Source of the DNA: an uncultured Clostridia bacterium
GTDB lineage: Bacteria > Bacillota > Clostridia > Oscillospirales > Acutalibacteraceae
Length of the DNA stretch: 64,000 nt
Direction of reading: 5' to 3'
Assembly: GCA_937916195.1 (NCBI GenBank)
Contig: CALFTO010000008.1
Coordinates: forward strand, 14,220-78,219
The number at the start of each line of letters is the position of its first letter. Position 1 is the first letter of the stretch. The translations under genes and the position numbers were made by a program. This document shows positions 9,399 to 17,235 of the stretch, piece by piece. A model generated the notes under the pieces. It was given only the letters and a program-made list of their open reading frames with translations. It had not been told where the DNA came from and did no database searches.

Positions 9399-10670
9399 AT
9401 GAGCAAAACACCTTTTACAACTAAAGAAAAATTAGAAGAAATTGCAAAGGTTTATCCAACACCTTTCCACCTTTACGACGAGGCAGGCATCCGTAAAAAT
9501 GCCGAAAACCTTAAAAAAGCGTTCGCTTGGAATAAAGGCTTTAAAGAATATTTCGCAGTTAAAGCTACTCCCAACCCATTCCTTATCAATATTTTAAGAG
9601 AATACGGCTGTGGTTGTGACTGTTCATCTATTACTGAGCTTATGCTTTCAAAGGCAATCGGTGCAGTTGGTGACGATGTAATGTTCTCATCAAATGATAC
9701 ACCTCCCGCAGAGTTCAAATTTGCTGACGATATGGGTGCAATCATTAATCTTGACGATATTACACATATTGATATTCTTGAAAAGACCTTGGGTTACATC
9801 CCAAAGAAAATTTCTTGCCGTTATAATCCGGGCGGATATTTCTCTATTGCCAATAATATTATGGATAACCCCGGTGACGCTAAATATGGTATGACAACCG
9901 AACAACTTTTTGAGGCATTTAAAACTCTTAAAGCGAAGGGCGCAGAGGAGTTCGGTATTCACGCATTTCTTGCAAGTAACACAGTTACAAATGAGTATTA
10001 TCCCACACTTGCAAAAACTCTTTTTGAGGTTGCAGTAAAGCTTAAAGAAGAAACAGGTGCACATATTAAGTTTATTAATCTCTCAGGCGGTATCGGTATT
10101 CCTTATCGTCCCGACCAAGAGGGTAACGATATCTTTGCAATCGGCGAGGGTGTAAGAAAGGTTTATGAAGAAGTGCTCATACCAGCGGGTATGGATGATG
10201 TTGCAATCTACACAGAGCTTGGCAGATTTATGCTCGCTCCTTACGGTGCTCTTGTAACACGTGCAATAAATGAAAAGCATACTCATAAAGAGTATATTGG
10301 AGTAGATGCTTGTGCAGTTAACCTTATGCGTCCTGCTATGTACGGTGCATATCATCATATCACCGTAATGGGTAAAGAAAACGAGCCTTATGATTATAAA
10401 TATGATGTAACAGGTTCACTTTGTGAAAATAACGATAAGTTCGCAATTGACAGAATGTTACCTAAGGTTGATATGGGCGATTTACTTTATATTCACGATA
10501 CAGGTGCTCACGGCTTTGCAATGGGTTATAACTATAACGGTAAACTTAAATCAGCAGAAATTCTTCTTAAAGAGGACGGAAGCTTTGAACTTATCCGCCG
10601 TGCAGAAACTCCTGCAGATTATTTTGCAACCTTTGATTGCTTTGATTTCTATAAAAAAGTTACTGAATAA
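9399..10670 (+). CDS. lysA: Diaminopimelate decarboxylase family protein
   Basis: PLP-dependent fold-III decarboxylase that makes L-lysine from meso-diaminopimelate. The PLP lysine lies in KEYFAVKATPNP, the glycine-rich phosphate site in INLSGGIGIPYRP, and the C-terminal active-site segment is TGSLCENNDKFA, with Cys-Glu as in LysA. The 423-residue length fits. The residues between are more divergent than in textbook LysA, so a related carboxynorspermidine or ornithine decarboxylase is a lesser possibility. TAGGAG overlaps the ysxC end and serves as ribosome binding site. dnaE follows after 16 bp. Confidence 0.83.
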   Translation: MSKTPFTTKEKLEEIAKVYPTPFHLYDEAGIRKNAENLKKAFAWNKGFKEYFAVKATPNPFLINILREYGCGCDCSSITELMLSKAIGAVGDDVMFSSNDTPPAEFKFADDMGAIINLDDITHIDILEKTLGYIPKKISCRYNPGGYFSIANNIMDNPGDAKYGMTTEQLFEAFKTLKAKGAEEFGIHAFLASNTVTNEYYPTLAKTLFEVAVKLKEETGAHIKFINLSGGIGIPYRPDQEGNDIFAIGEGVRKVYEEVLIPAGMDDVAIYTELGRFMLAPYGALVTRAINEKHTHKEYIGVDACAVNLMRPAMYGAYHHITVMGKENEPYDYKYDVTGSLCENNDKFAIDRMLPKVDMGDLLYIHDTGAHGFAMGYNYNGKLKSAEILLKEDGSFELIRRAETPADYFATFDCFDFYKKVTE

Positions 10671-10686
10671 AGTCTGAGGTATTAAA

Positions 10687-13600
10687 ATGTCATTTGTCCA
10701 CTTACATGTGCATACAGAATATAGCTTGCTTGACGGTGTCTGCCGTCTTGACAGGCTTTGTTCTGTTGCAAAAGAACGTGGACAAAATGCAATTGCAATT
10801 ACCGACCACGGCAATCTTTTTGGTGCAGTAGATTTTTACAAAGCGGCACAAAAAACAGGTGTAAAGCCAATTATAGGCTGTGAGGTTTATGTTGCGGCGC
10901 GTTCTCGCTTTGATAAGGTTCACGGCATAGATTCTGAGCGTCATCACCTTGTTTTGCTTTGTAAAAATGAAACAGGATATAAAAATCTTACTAAAATGGT
11001 TTCAGCGGCTTGGGTTGATGGCTTTTATACAAAACCACGTGTTGACCGCGAGCTTTTAGAAAAGCATCATGAGGGCTTAATTGCACTTTCTGCTTGTCTT
11101 GCAGGCGAAATACCGAAAGCAATTTCTAATGGGGATATACACCGCGCAAAACAAACAGCCCTGTGGTATGAATCTGTATTCGGTAAGGGCAATTATTATC
11201 TTGAAATGCAAAATCACGGCATAAATGAGCAAGCCCGCGTCAATGAAGGGCTTATGCGTATTTCCAAGGAAACAGGAATACCATTAGTTGCAACAAATGA
11301 TGTGCATTATATTGACCGTGAAGATGCAAAGACACAGAAAATACTTATTTGTGTTGCTACAAACCACACAATAGACGAAGAAAATTCTCTTGAATTTGAA
11401 AGTGATAATTTTTATCTTAAAACAGAAGACGAAATGCGTTCGCTTTTTCCGTATGCTTGCGAAGCAGTTGAAAATACACAGAAAATTGCAGATATGTGTA
11501 ATTTCGATTTTGAATTCGGTAACACAAAATTACCTAATTTCAAAGTTCCCGACGGTCAGTCTCATTATGATTATTTCAGAGCAAAATGCTATGAGGGTTT
11601 GAAAATTCGCTATGGTGCAAATCCTCAACAAGAATATATTGACCGTCTTGAATATGAACTTTCAGTTATCAATGATATGGGATATGTCGACTATTTCCTT
11701 ATCGTTGCTGACTTTATTCAGTATGCACGTGATAATGGTATTCCCGTAGGCCCCGGTAGAGGCTCTGGCGCGGGAAGTATCTGTGCGTATTGTATGGGTA
11801 TTACAAATATTGACCCTATAAAATATAATCTTATTTTTGAGCGTTTTTTAAATCCCGAAAGAGTTAGTATGCCCGATATTGACGTGGATTTCTGCTATGA
11901 ACGACGTCAGGAAGTAATTGATTATGTTATCGACAAATACGGTGCAGACCATGTTTCGCAGATTGTAACCTTTGGTACAATGAAAGCCCGTGCGGCACTT
12001 CGTGACGTGGGCAGGGCAATGGGACTTTCTTATGCAACAGTTGATAATGTGGCAAAGAAAATTCCGCGTGTATTGGGAATTACGATTGAAGACGCTCTTA
12101 AAGAAAGTGACGAGTTAAAAGAACTTTATAACAGTGACGATAAAATTAAAGAGCTTATTGACACCGCCAAAAGTGTTGAGGGAATGCCACGAAATTCGTC
12201 AACTCATGCGGCAGGTATTGTTATTACCGACCGTCCCGTAAGTGACTATGTTCCGCTTGCACGAAATGACGAGTCAATTGTAACTCAATTTACAATGACA
12301 ACAATTGAGGAGCTGGGACTTCTCAAAATGGACTTTTTGGGACTTCGCACACTTACGGTTATCAACGACTGTGTTAAAACAGTAAAAAGAAAAAATCCCG
12401 ATTTTGATATTGAAAAAATTTCATATGATGACCCCAAGGTTTACTCTCTCTTTACAGCAGGGCAGACCGACGGTGTGTTCCAATGTGAATCAAACGGTAT
12501 GAGAAGCGTATTTATGCGCCTTAAGCCCACGAGTCTTGAGGATATTATTGCGGTTATTTCTCTTTATCGCCCAGGCCCTATGGATTCAATCGACAGTTAC
12601 ATCGAAAATCGTCATAATCCTGACAGAATTAAATATAAAACACCTATGCTTCGTGATATTCTTGATGTTACTTATGGCTGTATGGTTTATCAGGAGCAGG
12701 TTATGCAGATTTTCCGTTCACTTGCAGGATATTCTCTCGGCAGAGCGGATATTGTTCGCCGTGCAATGTCAAAGAAAAAGCATAAGGTGCTTGAAGCTGA
12801 ACGTACATTTTTTTGCGATGGCTGTGCAAAAAACGGCATTTCACAAAATATTGCTAATGAAATTTTTGACGATATGTCATCGTTTGCTTCATATGCCTTT
12901 AACAAATCTCACGCGGCGGCATATGCTGTTGTAGCATATAAAACTGCATATTTAAAATGCTATTATCCTTGTGAATTTATGGCGGCATTACTGACAAGTG
13001 TGCTTGACGATGCGGGCAAGGTTGCCGATTACATTGAAGATTGCAAGCGTAACGGCATTACAATTCTTTCACCGAATGTAAATTATAGTTATAAAACCTT
13101 TGCACCAAATGTAAAAGGCGATAAAACTATAATGTTCGGCTTGCTTGCCATTAAAAATCTCGGTCATGATTTTATTGACACAATAATCAATGAACGAAAG
13201 CTTAATGGCGAATACACTTCATTCTATTCATTCTGTAAGCGTGTTCACGGCAAAGGCTTTAACCGTAGAGCAGTTGAAAGTCTCATTAAAAGTGGTGCTT
13301 TGGATAATTTAGGAAGCAATCGTCACGAAATGCTTAACAATCTTCCGTTCATTATTGATGAGCTTGACGATAGTCGTCGCAGAAATCTTGATGGTCAAAT
13401 TGGATTTTTCGATTTGATGCAGGATAATGCACAAAGTGAATATGTTATGAAGCCAATTGCAGAATTTAAAACCAATGAATTGCTTGCAATGGAAAAAGAA
13501 ACAACGGGCCTTTATATTTCTGCACATCCTATGAAAGAATATGCAGAACTTATTGCAAAGCTGAAATGCGATAAAATCAGTGATATCATAAGTGCTGACG

Positions 13601-14118
13601 AATATGACGATAAATACGGTGACTCTGCCTCTGTCAAAGTGATGGGTATTGTAAACGGAATTACAAGAAAACAGACAAAGAGTGGCGAAACAATGGCGTT
13701 TGTAACTCTTGAAGATGTTTCGGGCTCAATTGAAGTGATTGTTTTTCCAAAGCTTTTCGCAAGATACGCCAATACTTTCAATAATGGTGTGGCGGTATTT
13801 GTCGGCGGCAGACTTTCTGTACGTGAAGAAGAAAAGCCAAAGCTTATTCTTGATTTTGCAGAAACTGCCGAAAGCGTTAAAGATAAACAGACTCGTAAGG
13901 TCGGCCTGTTTGTGCGCGTTGACAATAATCAGAGTAAATTGTATTTTGAATGTGCAAAATATATAGAAGACAATTCACAAGCAGGGGATATACCACTTTA
14001 TTTTTATTTTGCAGACAGCAAAAAGTATTTTCCGACTAAAAAGATTTCTGTTGATGACAATTTAATTGCCGGGCTTAAAAACATTGCAGGCGAACAAAAT
14101 GTAATATTACAAAAATAG
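10687..14118 (+). CDS. dnaE: DNA polymerase III alpha subunit, DnaE type
   Basis: Replicative polymerase subunit of 1143 residues. The N-terminal PHP domain (HLHVHTEYSLLDG, ITDHGNLFG) keeps its metal-binding His/Asp residues. The C-family palm has GPGRGSGAGS and the catalytic pair in MPDIDVDFCYERR. FNKSHAAAYAVVAY, a helix-hairpin-helix region (FNRRAVESLIKSGALDNLG) and an OB fold (VKVMGIVNGITRKQTKSGE) follow in the usual order. GAGGT precedes the ATG by about 6 bp. In clostridia DnaE acts with the PolC-type polymerase, which is not in this window. pfkA follows, a common gene order in the group. Confidence 0.96.
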   Translation: MSFVHLHVHTEYSLLDGVCRLDRLCSVAKERGQNAIAITDHGNLFGAVDFYKAAQKTGVKPIIGCEVYVAARSRFDKVHGIDSERHHLVLLCKNETGYKNLTKMVSAAWVDGFYTKPRVDRELLEKHHEGLIALSACLAGEIPKAISNGDIHRAKQTALWYESVFGKGNYYLEMQNHGINEQARVNEGLMRISKETGIPLVATNDVHYIDREDAKTQKILICVATNHTIDEENSLEFESDNFYLKTEDEMRSLFPYACEAVENTQKIADMCNFDFEFGNTKLPNFKVPDGQSHYDYFRAKCYEGLKIRYGANPQQEYIDRLEYELSVINDMGYVDYFLIVADFIQYARDNGIPVGPGRGSGAGSICAYCMGITNIDPIKYNLIFERFLNPERVSMPDIDVDFCYERRQEVIDYVIDKYGADHVSQIVTFGTMKARAALRDVGRAMGLSYATVDNVAKKIPRVLGITIEDALKESDELKELYNSDDKIKELIDTAKSVEGMPRNSSTHAAGIVITDRPVSDYVPLARNDESIVTQFTMTTIEELGLLKMDFLGLRTLTVINDCVKTVKRKNPDFDIEKISYDDPKVYSLFTAGQTDGVFQCESNGMRSVFMRLKPTSLEDIIAVISLYRPGPMDSIDSYIENRHNPDRIKYKTPMLRDILDVTYGCMVYQEQVMQIFRSLAGYSLGRADIVRRAMSKKKHKVLEAERTFFCDGCAKNGISQNIANEIFDDMSSFASYAFNKSHAAAYAVVAYKTAYLKCYYPCEFMAALLTSVLDDAGKVADYIEDCKRNGITILSPNVNYSYKTFAPNVKGDKTIMFGLLAIKNLGHDFIDTIINERKLNGEYTSFYSFCKRVHGKGFNRRAVESLIKSGALDNLGSNRHEMLNNLPFIIDELDDSRRRNLDGQIGFFDLMQDNAQSEYVMKPIAEFKTNELLAMEKETTGLYISAHPMKEYAELIAKLKCDKISDIISADEYDDKYGDSASVKVMGIVNGITRKQTKSGETMAFVTLEDVSGSIEVIVFPKLFARYANTFNNGVAVFVGGRLSVREEEKPKLILDFAETAESVKDKQTRKVGLFVRVDNNQSKLYFECAKYIEDNSQAGDIPLYFYFADSKKYFPTKKISVDDNLIAGLKNIAGEQNVILQK

Positions 14119-14130
14119 TCAATATATGAC

Positions 14131-14159
14131 TTGCATTTTGCGGGTTATTGTGTTATCAT
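14131..14159 (+). promoter_or_regulatory. Sigma-A type promoter for pfkA
   Basis: TTGCAT (14131-14136) and TATCAT (14154-14159) are spaced 17 bp, about 50 bp before the pfkA ATG, in the short gap after dnaE. Confidence 0.6.
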
Positions 14160-14208
14160 ATAGACTCAATGTGGTAATATTTAGCAAAAAGTCTAAAGGG
14201 TGATAAAT

Positions 14209-15171
14209 ATGAAAACTATAGGTGTTCTTACAAGTGGCGGCGACGCTCCCGGTATGAACGCGGCTGTGCGTTCAGTTGTTCGTGCAGGTTGTGAAAACGG
14301 ATTTCGCGTGATGGGTATAAGACGTGGTTACAATGGTCTTATGCAGGGCGATATGTACGAAATGAATCTTCGTAGCGTTTCCAATATCATTAATCGCGGT
14401 GGTACAGTGCTCTATTCTGCAAGAAGCCCCGAGTTTAAAACTGAAGAAGGTCTTCAGAAGGCTCTCAATGTTGCAAAAGAGGTTGGCCTTGACGGTGTAG
14501 TTGTTATCGGCGGTGACGGTTCGTTCAGAGGTGCTCGCGATTTGTCACTTCGCGGACTTCCTTGTGTTGGTGTTCCCGGTACAATCGACAACGATATCGC
14601 TTGCAGTGAATATACAATCGGTTATGACACTGCAATGAATACAGTTCTTGAAATGGCTGACAGACTTCGCGATACTTCAGAGTCACACGACCGTTGCTCA
14701 GTTATTGAGGTTATGGGTCGCCGTGCAGGTTATATTGCTCTTAATGCAGGTATTGCTTGTGGTGCTACTACAATCCTTATTCCTGAGGTTGAGTATGACT
14801 TCCAGCGCGATGTTATTGACAGAATGATTAGAACACAGAAGACCGGTAAAAAGCACTTTATCATTATTGTTGCTGAAGGTGTTGGCGGCGTTGAAGAAAT
14901 GGCAAAGCGCATTGAGGCTGAAACAGGCGTTGAGACAAGAGCAACAGTTCTTGGCCACGTTCAGCGTGGTGGTCATCCCACAGTACGCGACAGAGTAACA
15001 GCAAGCCTTATGGGTTACAAGGCTGTTGAGCTTCTTAAAGAGGGTATCGGCAACCGTGTTATCGCTATGCAGCACGATAATATTGTTGATTTCGACATTT
15101 TCGAAGCTCTCAATATGACAAAGTCTCTTGACCTTGAGCTTTACAAGATTGCTCACGAAATCTCTATCTAA
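14209..15171 (+). CDS. pfkA: 6-phosphofructokinase, ATP-dependent
   Basis: Glycolytic enzyme phosphorylating fructose 6-phosphate. The 320-residue length equals the classic bacterial PfkA. Motifs: TSGGDAPGMNAAVR (ATP loop), GGDGSFRGA, the catalytic GVPGTIDNDI, GYDTAMNTVLEM, MGRRAGYIAL and LGHVQRGGHPT. GGDGS, with Gly at the ATP site, points to ATP rather than pyrophosphate use. A GTG at 14200 lies within the ribosome binding site AAAGGGTG, so the ATG at 14209 is the start. The shikimate kinase gene overlaps its stop by 1 bp. Confidence 0.96.
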   Translation: MKTIGVLTSGGDAPGMNAAVRSVVRAGCENGFRVMGIRRGYNGLMQGDMYEMNLRSVSNIINRGGTVLYSARSPEFKTEEGLQKALNVAKEVGLDGVVVIGGDGSFRGARDLSLRGLPCVGVPGTIDNDIACSEYTIGYDTAMNTVLEMADRLRDTSESHDRCSVIEVMGRRAGYIALNAGIACGATTILIPEVEYDFQRDVIDRMIRTQKTGKKHFIIIVAEGVGGVEEMAKRIEAETGVETRATVLGHVQRGGHPTVRDRVTASLMGYKAVELLKEGIGNRVIAMQHDNIVDFDIFEALNMTKSLDLELYKIAHEISI

Positions 15172-15668
15172 TGATGTCGAATATAATCCTTATTGGTATG
15201 CCCGGTTGTGGCAAAAGCACAGTCGGTGTTATACTCGCAAAGACTTTGGGTATTGGCTTTGTAGATACAGATTTGATTATTCAGCAGCGTGAAAAACGTC
15301 TTTTGCAAAATATAATTGATACTGACGGTATTGAAGCATTTCTTGATTGCGAAGCAGAAGCAGTTAAATCACTTGAATGTGAAAACTGCGTTATCGCAAC
15401 AGGCGGTAGTGTGATTTTTCGTGAAGATGCCATTGAGCATTTGAAAAAAGATGGTAAAATCTTTTATCTCAATGTACCGCTTGAAGAAATCAAAAAGCGT
15501 CTTGATAATATCAGTACTCGCGGTGTTGCGGCTTCAAAAGAACAGACAATTGACGATATTTTCAGCGAGCGTTCACCACTTTATGAAAAATATGCTGATT
15601 ATATTCTTGATTTAGATGGTTGTTCTGCTGAACAAACAGTTGAAAAAATTTCAAAATTTTATAAATAA
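15171..15668 (+). CDS. aroK: Shikimate kinase
   Basis: Phosphorylates shikimate at the 3-hydroxyl in the chorismate pathway. The 165 residues have the P-loop GMPGCGKST, the substrate Asp in FVDTDLII, the TGGS segment in place of the usual GGG loop (ATGGSVIF), a lid-type Arg in ISTRGVA, and ERSPLYEKYADYIL, where the family has a conserved R-x-P-Y motif. Stop and start overlap as TAATG with pfkA, so the two are co-translated. The overlap is unusual functionally, since no other aro gene lies nearby. Confidence 0.85.
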   Translation: MMSNIILIGMPGCGKSTVGVILAKTLGIGFVDTDLIIQQREKRLLQNIIDTDGIEAFLDCEAEAVKSLECENCVIATGGSVIFREDAIEHLKKDGKIFYLNVPLEEIKKRLDNISTRGVAASKEQTIDDIFSERSPLYEKYADYILDLDGCSAEQTVEKISKFYK

Positions 15669-15686
15669 AAAAATGTATAAATGATG

Positions 15687-15738
15687 CGCCTTACGGTAAT
15701 TTCTTTTAAAGAGAAATTTAGCCGTAAGGCGATTTTTT
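15687..15738 (+). terminator. Intrinsic terminator after the pfkA-aroK operon
   Basis: Arms CGCCTTACGG (15687-15696) and CCGTAAGGCG (15722-15731), with inner AT pairs TTTCT/AGAAA, are followed by a run of seven T. It separates aroK from spoIVB. Confidence 0.9.
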
Positions 15739-15778
15739 TACCTCAAATAATATTCCTCGGATGAGGCAAATTATTATT

Positions 15779-15793
15779 GCGACATAAAGTCGC
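15779..15793 (+). promoter_or_regulatory. Small hairpin abutting the spoIVB ribosome binding site
   Basis: GCGAC-ATAAA-GTCGC folds into a 5-bp stem ending 2 bases before the GGAGG (15796-15800) of the TTG-initiated spoIVB. It could modulate initiation; no clear sporulation sigma site was identified upstream. Confidence 0.35.
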
Positions 15794-15807
15794 ACGGAGG
15801 TGAGCGT

Positions 15808-17043
15808 TTGTGTAATTTTTTTAAAACTCTTTCTGCAATCTGCACTGCGTTGTGCGTAATTATTTTTTCTTTGGTCTATTTGGGACAAAAAAATATACCA
15901 GATAAAATAACAACAATCGAAAATTCAATCTATGAATTTAAAAGCATTTTCGGTATTTCATTGTTTCGTTTAAATTGTGAAAACGAAAAAGGAGTCGCAT
16001 CGGGGACTGCCCGAGCTTCACATAATGAAGCTGAAATTGACCTTTTAAATATTATTCCCGTAAAAACTGCTGAAATAACCAATTCTAAAAGAAAATATGT
16101 TGTTTTGGGCGGTGAGCTTTTCGGTGTTAAGCTTTATACTGAAGGTGTTCTTGTGGTTGATACTGATTCAGTTGAAACAGAAAACGGTAATGTTAATCCA
16201 GCTGAAAAGGCAGGGCTTAAAGTAGGGGATATTATAAAAAGTGTGAATAATGAAAAAATAACCTCTACCAAATCTCTTGCGCAAAAAATTGAAAAAAGTA
16301 ATGGCGAAAAAATGAGCTTTAATATTGTGCGTAATAACAGAACTCTTACAATTGAATTTTCAACCTATAAAGATATAAATACGGGAAAATATAAAGCAGG
16401 ACTCTGGGTGCGCGACAGTACGGCAGGTCTTGGAACGGTAACTTTTTATAATTCGGAAGAAGAGTCCTTTGCAGGTCTCGGTCATGGAATTTACGATGTT
16501 GACACCAATGAAATAATGCCTATGAATAGAGGCGAAGTATTTACGGCTTATGTTAATGGAATTTACAAAAGCAGTACGGGCAGTGTAGGCGAGCTTTGCG
16601 GCGTAATAACAGGTAAATCGATAGGGGAGCTTTGTCTTAATAATGAAATGGGAGTTTATGGCTTTACTAAAACTGTTAAAAATGAATCAATTCCCGTTGC
16701 AGTAAAGCAAGAAGTCACAACAGGTGCAGCAAAAATATACTGTACTCTTGATGACGGCGGAGTAAAAGGCTATGATATTGAAATAAAAAAGATATATTCT
16801 AATTCTGATTCGGTTAATAAAGATATGATAATTGAAGTTACTGACAAAGCATTACTTGAAAAAACAGGCGGAATAGTTCAGGGAATGAGCGGCTCACCGA
16901 TAATACAAAACGGCAAGCTTGTAGGTGCCGTTACGCATGTTTTTGTCAATGACCCCACAAAAGGCTATGCAATTTTTATTGAAAGAATGATTGATACAGC
17001 AGAAATTATGGCAGAAGAGCAAATCTTGCAGAATGCCGCATAG
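15808..17043 (+). CDS. spoIVB: SpoIVB peptidase (S55 family)
   Basis: Forespore-secreted serine protease that signals across the intermembrane space to trigger pro-sigma-K processing in sporulating Bacillota. Seen: an N-terminal membrane anchor (residues ~8-27), a PDZ domain centred on NPAEKAGLKVGDIIKSVN, and a C-terminal S55 protease domain with a Gly-His in FAGLGHGIYDVD and the Ser in IVQGMSGSPIIQNGK. The start is TTG at 15808, 7 bp after a strong GGAGG; no ATG fits. 411 residues is the normal size. It is usually followed by spo0A in Bacilli and many Clostridia, which is not so here. Confidence 0.93.
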   Translation: MCNFFKTLSAICTALCVIIFSLVYLGQKNIPDKITTIENSIYEFKSIFGISLFRLNCENEKGVASGTARASHNEAEIDLLNIIPVKTAEITNSKRKYVVLGGELFGVKLYTEGVLVVDTDSVETENGNVNPAEKAGLKVGDIIKSVNNEKITSTKSLAQKIEKSNGEKMSFNIVRNNRTLTIEFSTYKDINTGKYKAGLWVRDSTAGLGTVTFYNSEEESFAGLGHGIYDVDTNEIMPMNRGEVFTAYVNGIYKSSTGSVGELCGVITGKSIGELCLNNEMGVYGFTKTVKNESIPVAVKQEVTTGAAKIYCTLDDGGVKGYDIEIKKIYSNSDSVNKDMIIEVTDKALLEKTGGIVQGMSGSPIIQNGKLVGAVTHVFVNDPTKGYAIFIERMIDTAEIMAEEQILQNAA

Positions 17044-17049
17044 CAAACG

Positions 17050-17097
17050 AAATGCTGAATTTTGCTAAAGCTTGGGCAAGGTTCGGCATTTTGTTGT
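17050..17097 (+). terminator. Intrinsic terminator after spoIVB
   Basis: AAATGCTGAA (17050-17059) pairs with TTCGGCATTT (17082-17091) with one G-T pair; a T-rich TTGTTGT run follows. Confidence 0.65.
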
Positions 17098-17138
17098 ATT
17101 AATACTTTAATGTTATAAAATATTTGTTTGTATATGTA

Positions 17139-17168
17139 TTGACTACTTAATGCCATTTGTGGTAAAAT
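17139..17168 (+). promoter_or_regulatory. Promoter for the surface redox locus
   Basis: TTGACT (17139-17144) and TAAAAT (17163-17168) are spaced 18 bp, 68 bp upstream of the first gene. No further promoter or terminator is obvious until 23641, so five genes probably form one transcript. Confidence 0.55.
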
Positions 17169-17235
17169 ATACTGAATTATAAGGCAAAATGTGCCCTTAT
17201 GACAAAATAACTTTGACGGGTAAATAGGAGGAACT

